Source of the DNA: Clostridia bacterium
Lineage (GTDB): Bacteria > Bacillota > Clostridia > Christensenellales > UBA1242
DNA length: 24,717 bases
Reading direction: 5' to 3'
Assembly: GCA_017503445.1 (NCBI GenBank)
Contig: JAFVTB010000131.1
Coordinates: forward strand, 1-24,717
The translations under genes were made by a program, and so were the position numbers. Position 1 is the first letter of the stretch; the number at the start of each line of letters is the position of its first letter. This document shows, piece by piece, positions 6,509 through 14,824 of this stretch. Under the pieces are notes generated by a model. It made no database searches, was not told where the DNA came from, and was given only the letters and a program-made list of their open reading frames with translations.

Positions 6509-8419
6509 ATGAAAAAACTTAAAAAAGGTTTCACACTGGTTGAACTTGTAATCGTGATTGCAGTAATCGCCGTTTTGGCTGCTGTTCTGATTCCAACATT
6601 CTCTGGCATCGTTAATCGCGCAAAAGTTACATCAGATATCGAAACCGCATCATCACTTAACACCCTTGCGGCAAACACAAGTTCTGTTGAAGAATTCGTT
6701 AAAGCCGTTGAGGAGAATGAAAACCTTAGTGTTAAAAACTTGATTCCACAAGTCAATGGAAACAAATTCATTTGGGCCTACAAAGGCACATCCGCACAAG
6801 TTCTTTATGTGGACAGCAAATTCAACCCAATTTCTGACAAAGACAAAGAATATGACTTCACCGGCGCAGAACTTTGGACAGTTGTCTTGAATGCAGGACA
6901 CATCATGAAAAACCCAAAAAATCCAATTAACTATTTCTTGGGTCAAGACTCAACACAAAATTTCACCCTTACAACACTTTCAAGCTTTAAAACCGGTGAC
7001 AACACCCTTAAAGGCAACCTTACAATCACCGATTTGACAGCCACAAACGATGACGCATATATTGATGGCAAATTTGAAGGCACTGTAACAATCAACACTC
7101 CAAGCGCTGAAATTGCTCAATATGGCTCAATCGACACACTTAACGTAACTGCCGTTAAAGACCAAAGCTTGGCGCTTAATGGTTATGTTGAAAACCTTGC
7201 AATCACAAAAGGTAAAGTTGACATCCAACCAACCGGTTATGTTGGCGAACTTAACCTTGCTGCAACCACAGCAAAAGTTGTGAATGCAGGTGTTGTTGAA
7301 GTGCTTAAAACTGCTGACGGTGTAGCGGTTACTACTGACACAAACTTTGTAAACAGCGCAGGCACTGTTCTTGATGCCCAAAATGCAACATTTGCTACAG
7401 GATCAGAAGCTTCACAATTGCAAACAGCTGGCTTTGCCCTTAACATTGCAAATCTTGAAGACCTTGAAAACTTCCGCGATGCAGTTAATGGCGGTGCAAC
7501 TTTTAAAGGGCTTACTGTAAACCTTACACAAAATATCAATCTTGAAGACGGCTGGACACCAATTGGTAACTTCACCCGTGCACTTGCAGATAAAAACAAA
7601 AACCCAATTTCTCAAGGTTTCATGGGTACATTCAATGGTAATAACAAAACAATTTCAAACCTTAACAACATTGGTTATGAACCAAAAGTATTGTTTAAAA
7701 ACGATTCAACAATCAGCGGAAAACAAGAATTCTCTTATGGCTTGTTTGCACGCGTTGAAGGCGCAACAATCACAAACCTTACTCTTGCAAATGTAAAAAT
7801 TGAAATCCCAACTGATTCAGCAGTTTATGGTGACAGCGTTGGCGCACTTGTTGGCTTTGCAAAAGGCGTAACAATCAATGGCGTAACTGTTGGTGCACAA
7901 AATGACCAAAGCAAAGTGATTGCTTATGACGGCGTTGGTGGCATCCTTGGAAGAAACTATCAAGGCACACTTGCCCTCACTGATTGCGTAAACTATGCAG
8001 CAATCTCTGCTGGTGAAAAAGCTGGCGGCGTTGTTGGATTTGTTTCAAGCGGAAAATACTTTGCTGATTTCACAAACTGTGAAAACTATGGTGTTGTAAC
8101 TGTTGAAGCAAAAGGTATGGCAAATAAAGTTGCTTATGCAGCAGGTATTGTTGGTCAAGTTTCTTCATATTCAGAAAACAAAGGTAACGTAACACAACAA
8201 ATTATTGCAAAATTCAGCGATTGTGTAAGTCAAGGTGCAATCAACCTTTCATATGCAGATGGCGTTGTTATCCCTGCAGCAAAATATAAAGCAGAAGCTA
8301 TTACTACAGCACTTCTTGACAAAAAAGTAACTGTACCTAACGATAACAAACAATATGACATCACAACAATCAGTGGCACTGCACAAAACCCAACAATCAA
8401 TGTTGAACCACTTGCTTAA
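6509..8419 (+). CDS. Giant type IV prepilin with GLUG-like adhesin body
   Basis: This 636-residue protein starts with a class III-type prepilin leader, KKLKKG^FTLVE. PilD would cut after Gly7, giving Phe1 and the conserved Glu5, and the hydrophobic helix runs to about residue 30. Ordinary type IV pilins have 130-200 residues. Here a small pilin-like part (about 35-135) is followed by a threonine-rich beta region (150-310), then a GLUG-like section (about 313-545): GWTPIGN, MGTFNGNNKTISNL, YGLFARVEGATITNL, and NxGxV units such as FTNCENYGVV (521-530). No sorting signal or second membrane helix is present. Codons are more uniform (AAC, CTT, CCA) than in neighbours, suiting high expression. It is probably the main pilus subunit; a surface pseudopilin is the alternative. 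Confidence 0.85.
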   Translation: MKKLKKGFTLVELVIVIAVIAVLAAVLIPTFSGIVNRAKVTSDIETASSLNTLAANTSSVEEFVKAVEENENLSVKNLIPQVNGNKFIWAYKGTSAQVLYVDSKFNPISDKDKEYDFTGAELWTVVLNAGHIMKNPKNPINYFLGQDSTQNFTLTTLSSFKTGDNTLKGNLTITDLTATNDDAYIDGKFEGTVTINTPSAEIAQYGSIDTLNVTAVKDQSLALNGYVENLAITKGKVDIQPTGYVGELNLAATTAKVVNAGVVEVLKTADGVAVTTDTNFVNSAGTVLDAQNATFATGSEASQLQTAGFALNIANLEDLENFRDAVNGGATFKGLTVNLTQNINLEDGWTPIGNFTRALADKNKNPISQGFMGTFNGNNKTISNLNNIGYEPKVLFKNDSTISGKQEFSYGLFARVEGATITNLTLANVKIEIPTDSAVYGDSVGALVGFAKGVTINGVTVGAQNDQSKVIAYDGVGGILGRNYQGTLALTDCVNYAAISAGEKAGGVVGFVSSGKYFADFTNCENYGVVTVEAKGMANKVAYAAGIVGQVSSYSENKGNVTQQIIAKFSDCVSQGAINLSYADGVVIPAAKYKAEAITTALLDKKVTVPNDNKQYDITTISGTAQNPTINVEPLA

Positions 8420-8426
8420 TCACAAT

Positions 8427-8452
8427 AAAAAACCGCAAATGCGGTTTTTTTT
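8427..8452 (+). terminator. Intrinsic terminator of the pilin gene
   Basis: The stem ACCGCA/TGCGGT, extended by A-T pairs and closed by a 2-base loop, is followed by at least eight T residues. It starts 8 bases after the pilin stop and separates the pilin from the assembly operon. Confidence 0.9.
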
Positions 8453-8508
8453 ATGTAAAAAATTTTCACCTGTATCAAATTTGAAAGTGGATGAATTTTT
8501 GTTGATGC

Positions 8509-8537
8509 TTGCTAAAAAAAACATTATGTGATATAAT
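8509..8537 (+). promoter_or_regulatory. Promoter of the pilus assembly operon, probably giving a leaderless mRNA
   Basis: TTGCTA (8509-8514), 17 bases, then TATAAT (8532-8537), with TGA immediately before the -10 (8529-8531). The ATG of the first gene begins 7 bases after the -10, where transcription normally starts. No Shine-Dalgarno sequence lies between. Confidence 0.7.
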
Positions 8538-8543
8538 AAAAAT

Positions 8544-8966
8544 ATGAAAAAAAGTCGCGGCTTCACACTTTTGGAAATATCTGTTGCGTTGGCGGTGGCG
8601 GCAATTGCGCTTGGCATGCTGGCAACGATTATGTTTTATGCAAATTCATTCACCAAAACAAAGCAGCGTGAAACGGCGGTGCAGCGCGAAATTGTCACTT
8701 TTCATCAAACATTTGCGGGTGTGCTTGAAGATTTTCAATCCCCAAATTTTCAAATGCAGGCGGCAGGCAATGAAATTGTTTTTGAAAGTGCGCAAGGCGT
8801 GCAAACAATCAAATTTTTTGATGGCAAACTGTGGCAAAATGATGTTGCTTTGCAAGCTTGTCAATATATTGAAAATGCAAATTTTTCTGTCAATCAAAAA
8901 TTGATCAGTTGCACTCTTATATATGGCGAACATGCGCAAACACTTGTGTTTTTTAAAAGGATATAA
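8544..8966 (+). CDS. Minor type IV prepilin-like protein
   Basis: This 140-residue protein starts KKSRG^FTLLE, a clean prepilin peptidase site with Glu5, followed by a hydrophobic helix (SVALAVAAIALGMLATIMF). The rest is a short globular region rich in beta strand. The size and position fit a minor pilin or pseudopilin (GspH/I/J or PilE-like) that primes pilus assembly. The start is fixed by the prepilin motif. There is no ribosome-binding site, and the ATG coincides with the predicted transcription start. The next gene begins 4 bases after the stop. Confidence 0.8.
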   Translation: MKKSRGFTLLEISVALAVAAIALGMLATIMFYANSFTKTKQRETAVQREIVTFHQTFAGVLEDFQSPNFQMQAAGNEIVFESAQGVQTIKFFDGKLWQNDVALQACQYIENANFSVNQKLISCTLIYGEHAQTLVFFKRI

Positions 8967-8969
8967 CAT

Positions 8970-10133
8970 ATGGCACTCAGCAAAAAAATTCAAAACCTTG
9001 TGGTGGGGATTGACACCAAAAATTTCCTTGTCAAAATTTTGAAAAACAATGGCACAGATTTCAAAAATGCGGCGATTGATGAAATTGCCTGTGAAAAAGA
9101 CCTTGTGGAAAACAAACACATTTTTGAAATTTTGGATAATGTTTTGGGATATTATCTTTCCACGCAAAAAATTTCTGCGCCAGATGTTTATGTTGTGCTG
9201 CCTGATTATTTCATCACAACCGATATCATCACCTTGCCCACCATGCCGCAAAATCGCTTAAAAGATGCCTTGAATGCAGAACTAAGGCGCATGTATCCAA
9301 ACTTTGCACAAATGCAACACAACGCCACTGTGCTTTCCAAAACAAAAAAACAGGTGGTTTTTTCGGTGTGCTTGGTTGAAAAGCCAATTTTGCATGATTG
9401 CGCAATGGCGTGCAAAAAACATGGGCTTAATTTGCGTTGCATCACATATTCTGCCAATGCAATCATCAACAGTTTTTTGGCGCTTGGCGGCAAAAGCAAG
9501 CTTGGGGATTTGCTTTATCTTCACATTGCTGAAACCCAAAGCAAAATCATCTATGCAACACGTGGAAAAACAATTTGTTTCCTTCCTTTGGCATTTGGGC
9601 GTGATTTTCTTTCAAGTGAAGAATCAAAATTGTTGCCAAACTTTGTGAAAACCCCCGCCGCTCAGCGCGAAATTTTTGACAGCAGCGCAAATGTTATGAA
9701 CAATATTTCTTTTGTTCCGGGCAGCATTGAAAACCAGGCATTTTTGCAATATTGCGCTGCGCAAACCCACCGCCAAATTGCGGCAGAAAGAATTTTACAG
9801 GGCACGGCAAGCAAAAAAAGTGTTCTTCAAATCAATTTTGCAGTGTTTGCGCGATATCTTTCTGCAATAAAACACACAATATCCACCTATGGTTTGCCCC
9901 AGCCCGAAATTGCCATTGTAAACCTGCCCAACAATATGCTTTCTGCCCTTAAAAATGCGGATTTTGACATCAAAATTTCCCCTATTAAGGAAGAGTTGAT
10001 TGAACCATGCCTTTTGGTGGATTATTTTGACCTTTATGGCGCAATTTTTTCAATCGCATTCAATAAGGGACACAATTTTTTGGATAAGGATAAAAAAGCT
10101 GCGTTCAAAGGTGTGCGCGTAAAAAGGAAGTAA
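8970..10133 (+). CDS. pilM: PilM-like pilus assembly protein (actin-like fold)
   Basis: This 387-residue protein has the layout of the PilM/GspL-cytoplasmic family: an N-terminal phosphate-loop-like strand (VVGIDTKNFLVKIL), VYVVLPDYFITTDIITLPTM near residue 75, and a second half-domain starting near GDLLYLHIAETQSKIIY (about 190). PilM normally binds ATP and the N-terminus of PilN, linking the PilB motor to the membrane complex. The glycines of the classic DxG phosphate loop are replaced (DTKN), so nucleotide binding may be weakened. No PilN or PilO gene follows in this window, which is unusual. The ribosome site AAAAGGA lies 9 bases before the ATG. Assignment is by motif and context, moderately sure. 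Confidence 0.72.
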   Translation: MALSKKIQNLVVGIDTKNFLVKILKNNGTDFKNAAIDEIACEKDLVENKHIFEILDNVLGYYLSTQKISAPDVYVVLPDYFITTDIITLPTMPQNRLKDALNAELRRMYPNFAQMQHNATVLSKTKKQVVFSVCLVEKPILHDCAMACKKHGLNLRCITYSANAIINSFLALGGKSKLGDLLYLHIAETQSKIIYATRGKTICFLPLAFGRDFLSSEESKLLPNFVKTPAAQREIFDSSANVMNNISFVPGSIENQAFLQYCAAQTHRQIAAERILQGTASKKSVLQINFAVFARYLSAIKHTISTYGLPQPEIAIVNLPNNMLSALKNADFDIKISPIKEELIEPCLLVDYFDLYGAIFSIAFNKGHNFLDKDKKAAFKGVRVKRK

Positions 10134-10134
10134 T

Positions 10135-10572
10135 ATGAAAAAAGGATTCACACTTATGGAAACGGTGGTTGCACTGGGCGTGATTTTGGTTATTGTGCTT
10201 GCGTTTCATGCATCTGCAAACTTTTTTCGTTCGGCGCACCAGCGCACAATGGCAACAAACTTTGGCATTTTGCAGGTGGAAAATATTAAATCCATTTTTG
10301 ATGCCAGCACGTTTGAATCCACCGATTTGTTTGGTGATTTCAATGCAAATCTTGAAAGCATTTTTGCTGAAATAATCGCATCGCAAACCGCCACAACTTT
10401 TGATTTTCAAATCACAACAACGCTTGATGGCGGCGAAGTTGCAAATGGCGAGGTGGTGTGCAATTTTGGGATTGCCGTTGCGCAAAATTGGGCAACGCTT
10501 TCGGCAACGGTTCAGTTCAAAAACAAAATTTTGTTTGAACTTCAGCCATATCAAAAGGTGGTGGAAGTATGA
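10135..10572 (+). CDS. Minor type IV prepilin-like protein
   Basis: This 145-residue protein begins MKKG^FTLME, with a very short leader, the prepilin peptidase site after Gly4, Glu5 present, and a hydrophobic helix through about residue 26. The globular part is about 115 residues, with acidic and aromatic strands. It probably sits at the pilus tip complex with the other minor pilins. The start lies one base after the pilM-like stop and has AAAAGGAAG upstream. Its last four bases overlap the next start (ATGA), showing tight coupling. Confidence 0.8.
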   Translation: MKKGFTLMETVVALGVILVIVLAFHASANFFRSAHQRTMATNFGILQVENIKSIFDASTFESTDLFGDFNANLESIFAEIIASQTATTFDFQITTTLDGGEVANGEVVCNFGIAVAQNWATLSATVQFKNKILFELQPYQKVVEV

Positions 10573-10982
10573 GGCGAAAACGGGGCTTTGTTTTGGTGTA
10601 TTCGCTTGCAATTATGGTTGTGGTGTTTGCCTTGACATCTCTTCTTGTGGCGGTGATGTCGGCGCAAAACACGCAGACAAAACGCATTGTCACAAATTTT
10701 CAAAACCGTGTGGCGGCTTGCCAAATTGCAAATGATTTTGTGGGCTTGCAAGTTGATGAATTTTGTGAAAAATATGAAGAATTGGGCTTTGCAAAAACAA
10801 TGCAAATAAATCAAATTATGCTTGAAAAAACCGACTTTGAATTTTCAATTTTTCTAAGCACCAATGGTGCAAATTCTGCACTTAAGGTTGTGCAAAATCA
10901 AAAAAATTTGATTGTGGCAACCGTGGAAAAATCAAATGGCGCCACGATTGTGTGGAGTTATGAAGAGAGGGAGAACCAATGA
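10569..10982 (+). CDS. PilX/GspK-like minor pilin lacking Glu5
   Basis: This 137-residue protein begins RRKRG^FVLVY and continues with a long hydrophobic helix (SLAIMVVVFALTSLLVAVM). A prepilin peptidase site is visible, but position 5 after cleavage is Tyr instead of Glu. In GspK/PilX-type minor subunits, the tip subunit that nothing needs to follow, position 5 is commonly not Glu. The globular part is small, about 105 residues, so it lacks the big inserted domain of GspK. It overlaps its neighbours by 4 bases on each side. Function is inferred from motif and operon. Confidence 0.72.
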   Translation: MRRKRGFVLVYSLAIMVVVFALTSLLVAVMSAQNTQTKRIVTNFQNRVAACQIANDFVGLQVDEFCEKYEELGFAKTMQINQIMLEKTDFEFSIFLSTNGANSALKVVQNQKNLIVATVEKSNGATIVWSYEERENQ

Positions 10983-11749
10983 TGGCAATTGTTTATATTT
11001 TTGTTGCAATTTTGGGGCTGTGTGTGGGCAGTTTTTTGAATGTGCTTATATATCGTGTGCCAAACCAGATGAGCATTATAAAGCCGGATTCCCATTGCCC
11101 AAATTGCAAAAAAAAGTTGAAATGGTGGCATAATATTCCTGTGCTTTCATGGCTTTGTTTGGGTGGCCGCTGCGCGTATTGTCGCACGCCAATCAGCCCA
11201 AGATATATCATGGTTGAAATTTTGAATATGGTGCTTTGGCTTGGTTGTGCGCTGGTGTTTTGGAAAATCAACATTGTTTTGGCAATCTCAATGATGATTG
11301 GGTGCAGTATTTTGATAACGATTGCCTTCATTGATTTTGAGCATAAATATATTCCCGATCGCTTTCAGATTGCGCTTTTGATTGTGGGCATTCTTTGCGC
11401 AATTTTTGACCCTGTTTGGGGCTGGGCAAGCCATGTGATTGGCTTGTTTGTTGGTGGAGGAGTGCTGCTTTTGTTTTATGGCCTTGGGTTTTTGCTTTAC
11501 AAGAAAGAGGCGCTTGGGTTTGGTGATGTCAAACTTATGGCGGTTTGCGGGCTGATTTTGGGGTGGCAAAGCGTTCTTGTTGCGTTATTTTTTGGGGCAA
11601 TTTTGGGTGCAATTGGGTGTCTTATAATGCGTGCGATTTCCAAAGATGGGAAGGGGGAATATGCTTTTGCGCCATATCTTGCCCTTGGGGTGATTTTGGC
11701 AATGTTTTTTGGGGCGGATATAGTGGCAATATATCTTGGGTTGTTTTGA
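10979..11749 (+). CDS. pilD: Prepilin peptidase (A24A family)
   Basis: This 256-residue membrane protease would cut the leader of the four prepilin-like proteins encoded here and N-methylate the new first residue. It has the N-terminal LGLCVGSFLNVLIYRVP, two CxxC pairs (Cys40/43 and Cys65/68) of the zinc-binding methyltransferase domain, and both catalytic aspartates of the family: Asp119 in FIDFEHKYIPD and Asp183 in GFGDVKL. About eight membrane helices are expected. Length is normal. It starts inside the previous gene (ATGA overlap); a second ATG follows directly and cannot be excluded as the start. A GC-rich element begins 5 bases after its stop. Confidence 0.95.
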   Translation: MMAIVYIFVAILGLCVGSFLNVLIYRVPNQMSIIKPDSHCPNCKKKLKWWHNIPVLSWLCLGGRCAYCRTPISPRYIMVEILNMVLWLGCALVFWKINIVLAISMMIGCSILITIAFIDFEHKYIPDRFQIALLIVGILCAIFDPVWGWASHVIGLFVGGGVLLLFYGLGFLLYKKEALGFGDVKLMAVCGLILGWQSVLVALFFGAILGAIGCLIMRAISKDGKGEYAFAPYLALGVILAMFFGADIVAIYLGLF

Positions 11750-11753
11750 TGGA

Positions 11754-11849
11754 GGCGCGTCCGCCAAATTTTGCCTTGGCAAAATTTGGGCGTTGCCCGC
11801 CGCGGCGGGCAACGCGCGCCAAAAGCGTGCTTTTGGCGCCGGCCGCGCC
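11754..11849. repeat. GC-rich cloverleaf inverted-repeat element, copy 2
   Basis: The 96 bases fold into an outer stem (11754-11763 with 11840-11849, one T/C mismatch) and three abutting arms with no unpaired junction bases. Arm A is 12 bp (11764-11775 with 11778-11789). Arm B is a perfect 26-base palindrome (11790-11815). Arm C is 11 bp (11816-11826 with 11829-11839). Order and edges match copy 1: arm A contains TTTTGC, arm B starts GCGTT and ends ACGC, arm C starts GCGC and ends GGCGC, and both right edges read GGCGCC(T/G)GCCG followed by a C-rich end. It fills the pilD-pilC gap inside the pilus operon, so it would be a strong structure in that mRNA. Confidence 0.85.
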
Positions 11850-11871
11850 CCACCCCATAAGGAGTTAGACT

Positions 11872-13080
11872 ATGAAAAAATATAAATACACAGCATTTAA
11901 TCTTGAACGCAAAAAATTTTCGGGCGTCTATTTTGCCAATAATGAAGATGACTTGCGCGCAAAACTTGCCGATCAAGGGCTTTTCTTGATTTCATATCGC
12001 GCGGTTGCGGATAAATCTCCAAACGCGTTCTTTTCACTTACGGGCAAAGTGAAGATGAAAGAAATCACTCACTTTTGCCGCCAACTTTCAATTATGATCA
12101 ACAGTTCAATTGAACTTATTGGTTGCCTTGAAATTTTGAAAGAACAATCATTTTCCAAATTTTTCAAACAGGTTTTGGAAATGGTGTATGAAGATGTTAA
12201 ATCCGGAAAATTGCTTTCCCAAGCAATGGAAAAGCACAAAAAAATCTTTCCAAATTTTTTTCGCAATATGATTTATGTTGGGGAAATGAGCAGTTCGCTG
12301 GAAAAGGTTTTGCAAAACATTGCAGATTATTATGAAAATGAAAGCCGCACAAAATCAAAAGTGAAAAGCGCAATGGTTTATCCCATTATGCTTTTGGTGA
12401 TGACACTTGGGATTTTGGTTTTGATGATGCTGGTGGTTGTTCCCACGTTTAAAACATCACTTGGCGAGATGGAAATTGAAATGCCGGGCATCACAATGGC
12501 AATTTTTAATCTAAGCGATTTCATTATGCAAAACTGGATGATGATTTTCCTTGTTCTTGCGGGGGTTGTGCTTTTGTTTATTCTTCTTGGCAAAACAAAC
12601 AATGGACGTTTCTTTTTTGATATGCTTGGGATGAAAATTGGTGTGATAAAACGATATAAAACCGCAAAGGTGACAGCCATTTTTTCACGGGCGTTTGGAA
12701 TGCTGTTGTCCAGCGGCATGCACATTGTTGATGCGATGGAGGTTGTGCAAAAAATTCTTGGCAATAAATATGTTGAAAAAAAATTTGCTGCCGCCACAGA
12801 AGAAGTACGTAAAGGCGTTTCTTTGACAAATGCGCTTGAAAATATGAATATTTTTCCACCGATGCTGATTCAAATGATTGCTGTTGGTGAAAGAACTGCA
12901 AGTCTTGATGAAACGCTTTTGCGCACATGCGGTTATTTTGATGATGAACTGCAGAACTCCCTTAATGCCCTTACATCAATGATCCAGCCAATTTTGATGC
13001 TGTTTATGGGTGTGTCAATTGGAATTATTTTTATCGCCGTTTATTCACCAATGCTTTCAATTATGCAAGGCATTGCCTAA
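11872..13080 (+). CDS. pilC: Type IV pilus inner-membrane platform protein
   Basis: This 402-residue GspF/PilC family protein has the N-terminal KKYKYTAFN strand, two cytoplasmic T2SSF helical domains (about 68-165 and 270-370, with the repeated PxxF...M..VGE signature, e.g. FPNFFRNMIYVGE and FPPMLIQMIAVGE) and three membrane helices (about 167-193, 218-240 and 370-396). It is the membrane platform rotated or moved by PilB to add or remove pilins. AAGGAG lies 7 bases upstream of the ATG, just after the cloverleaf element. Length and domain order are normal. Confidence 0.95.
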   Translation: MKKYKYTAFNLERKKFSGVYFANNEDDLRAKLADQGLFLISYRAVADKSPNAFFSLTGKVKMKEITHFCRQLSIMINSSIELIGCLEILKEQSFSKFFKQVLEMVYEDVKSGKLLSQAMEKHKKIFPNFFRNMIYVGEMSSSLEKVLQNIADYYENESRTKSKVKSAMVYPIMLLVMTLGILVLMMLVVVPTFKTSLGEMEIEMPGITMAIFNLSDFIMQNWMMIFLVLAGVVLLFILLGKTNNGRFFFDMLGMKIGVIKRYKTAKVTAIFSRAFGMLLSSGMHIVDAMEVVQKILGNKYVEKKFAAATEEVRKGVSLTNALENMNIFPPMLIQMIAVGERTASLDETLLRTCGYFDDELQNSLNALTSMIQPILMLFMGVSIGIIFIAVYSPMLSIMQGIA

Positions 13081-13089
13081 GGAGGATTT

Positions 13090-14781
13090 ATGAAAAGAAA
13101 CAAAGAAATTTTGGTGCGCCTTGCCCTAAATCATAAAATATTGCCAGAAAAAGTTTTGTCTTTGGAAAAAGAAATTGCCGAAAGCGGAAAAGATATTAAA
13201 ATCTTTTTGCAAGAGAATAACATTTGCACGGAAGCCGAATTTTATTCAATCGTTGCAGATATGTTTTGCGTGCCATTCAGCGAAATGGCCGTTTTGGACA
13301 TTGATAAAGACCTTGTGGCAACTTTTGACAACACATTTCTTCGCAAAAACAACATTGTGCCGGTGCGGAAAACACCAGATGGCACGCTTGTGGTAGCAAT
13401 TGGTGATGTGATGAATATGATTGCCCGCAGCGCAATTGCAACTTTTGTGGGCGGCAAAGTGGAATTTATCCAAGTGCCTCCAAGCCAAATTGCAGCATAT
13501 ATTTCTTCGCGCTTGGCCGCGCAAACCACCGAAAGCGCCCTTAGTGATTTGGAAAAAGAAAAAACCACAAAATCTCAAGATGGAGATGGTGAAGAAATTG
13601 ATGACACAATCAATGCGCCCGCTGTGCGATTGGTGGATTCTGTGATTCGCGAGGCAATTCCATATCGTGCAAGCGATATTCATATCGAACCGTATGAAAA
13701 TGAAGTGAAAGTACGATATCGCGTTGATGGAGATCTAGCAGAAAGAATGACATTTCCAATAAGTTCTTATCCTGCTGTGTGCGCCCGTCTTAAGATTATT
13801 GCCGGAATGAATATTGCTGAACGCCGCATCCCCCAAGATGGCCGCATAAATTTGGCGGTGAATGGTGTGGAATATGATTTTCGTGTGTCAACTTTGCCCA
13901 CGGTGCATGGCGAAAAGTTTGTGATTCGTGTGCTTGATAAAAGTTCATTCCGTTTCACTCGGGAAGATCTTGGTTTCACGCCCGAAGAAAACCTTATTGT
14001 TGATAAAATTTTGGCGCATCCATATGGCTTGGTGCTGCTGACGGGGCCAACAGGTTGCGGCAAATCCACCACTTTGTACAGCTTTTTAAAAGAAGTCAAC
14101 AAACCCGATGTCAATATCGTCACGGTTGAAGACCCTGTGGAATATACAATGCTGGGCATCAATCAAACACAGGTGAACGCCAAGGCGAATATGACTTTTG
14201 CAACCGCACTTCGCAGTATTTTGCGTCAAGACCCAGACATCATTATGATTGGCGAAATCCGCGATGAAGAAACCGCACAAATCGGCATTCGTGCCGCGAT
14301 CACAGGCCACCTTGTGTTCAGCACGCTTCACACCAATGATGCCGTTGGTGCAGTAACGCGTCTTGTGGATATGGGCGTCAGCAGTTATCTTGTGGGCGAT
14401 GCAATTGTTGGCGTGATTTCCCAGCGTCTTGTGAAGCGCCTTTGCCCAATGTGCAAAAAAGCCCACATCACCACACCTGATGAAATGCACATTTTGGGGC
14501 TTGAAACACCGCAAAAAATCTTTTCACCGGTGGGGTGTCAATATTGCAACGGCTCTGGCTTCAAAGGGCGTCTTGCGGTGCATGAGATTATGTATGTAAG
14601 CGATGCGCTTCGCAACCTTATCAATCAAAATGAAGGTATCGAAAAAATTCGTGCCACTGCAGAAGCATCCGGCATGATCAGTTTGGCAGATTCCTGCAAA
14701 AATGCCGTGCTTTCTGGCGATACAAGTATTTCAGAATTTATGGCACTTAATGCAGCCGAAGACACTGAAGAAAATAATTAA
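13090..14781 (+). CDS. pilB: Type IV pilus assembly ATPase
   Basis: This 563-residue protein has an N-terminal GspE/PilB N1 domain (about 1-150) and a C-terminal secretion ATPase. Motifs: Walker A GPTGCGKSTT (Lys325), Asp box EDPVEYT, Walker B IIMIGEIRDEE (Glu389), His box TGHLVFSTLHTNDA, and the zinc tetracysteine C452-x2-C455 ... C483-x2-C486 typical of assembly (PilB/GspE) rather than retraction (PilT) ATPases. It powers pilus extension through PilC. AAGGAGG lies 6 bases before the ATG. It is the last gene of the operon. The stop region is a short tandem duplication (GAAAATAATTAAA twice). Confidence 0.96.
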   Translation: MKRNKEILVRLALNHKILPEKVLSLEKEIAESGKDIKIFLQENNICTEAEFYSIVADMFCVPFSEMAVLDIDKDLVATFDNTFLRKNNIVPVRKTPDGTLVVAIGDVMNMIARSAIATFVGGKVEFIQVPPSQIAAYISSRLAAQTTESALSDLEKEKTTKSQDGDGEEIDDTINAPAVRLVDSVIREAIPYRASDIHIEPYENEVKVRYRVDGDLAERMTFPISSYPAVCARLKIIAGMNIAERRIPQDGRINLAVNGVEYDFRVSTLPTVHGEKFVIRVLDKSSFRFTREDLGFTPEENLIVDKILAHPYGLVLLTGPTGCGKSTTLYSFLKEVNKPDVNIVTVEDPVEYTMLGINQTQVNAKANMTFATALRSILRQDPDIIMIGEIRDEETAQIGIRAAITGHLVFSTLHTNDAVGAVTRLVDMGVSSYLVGDAIVGVISQRLVKRLCPMCKKAHITTPDEMHILGLETPQKIFSPVGCQYCNGSGFKGRLAVHEIMYVSDALRNLINQNEGIEKIRATAEASGMISLADSCKNAVLSGDTSISEFMALNAAEDTEENN

Positions 14782-14824
14782 AGAAAATAATTAAAAAAAT
14801 ATTATTTATTAAAAAATTAAATAA

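Noticed and set aside
8646..9251. 201-codon minus-strand frame across the minor pilin and PilM-like genes
   Set aside because: No ribosome site or recognisable domain, and it opposes two coupled genes of the pilus operon.
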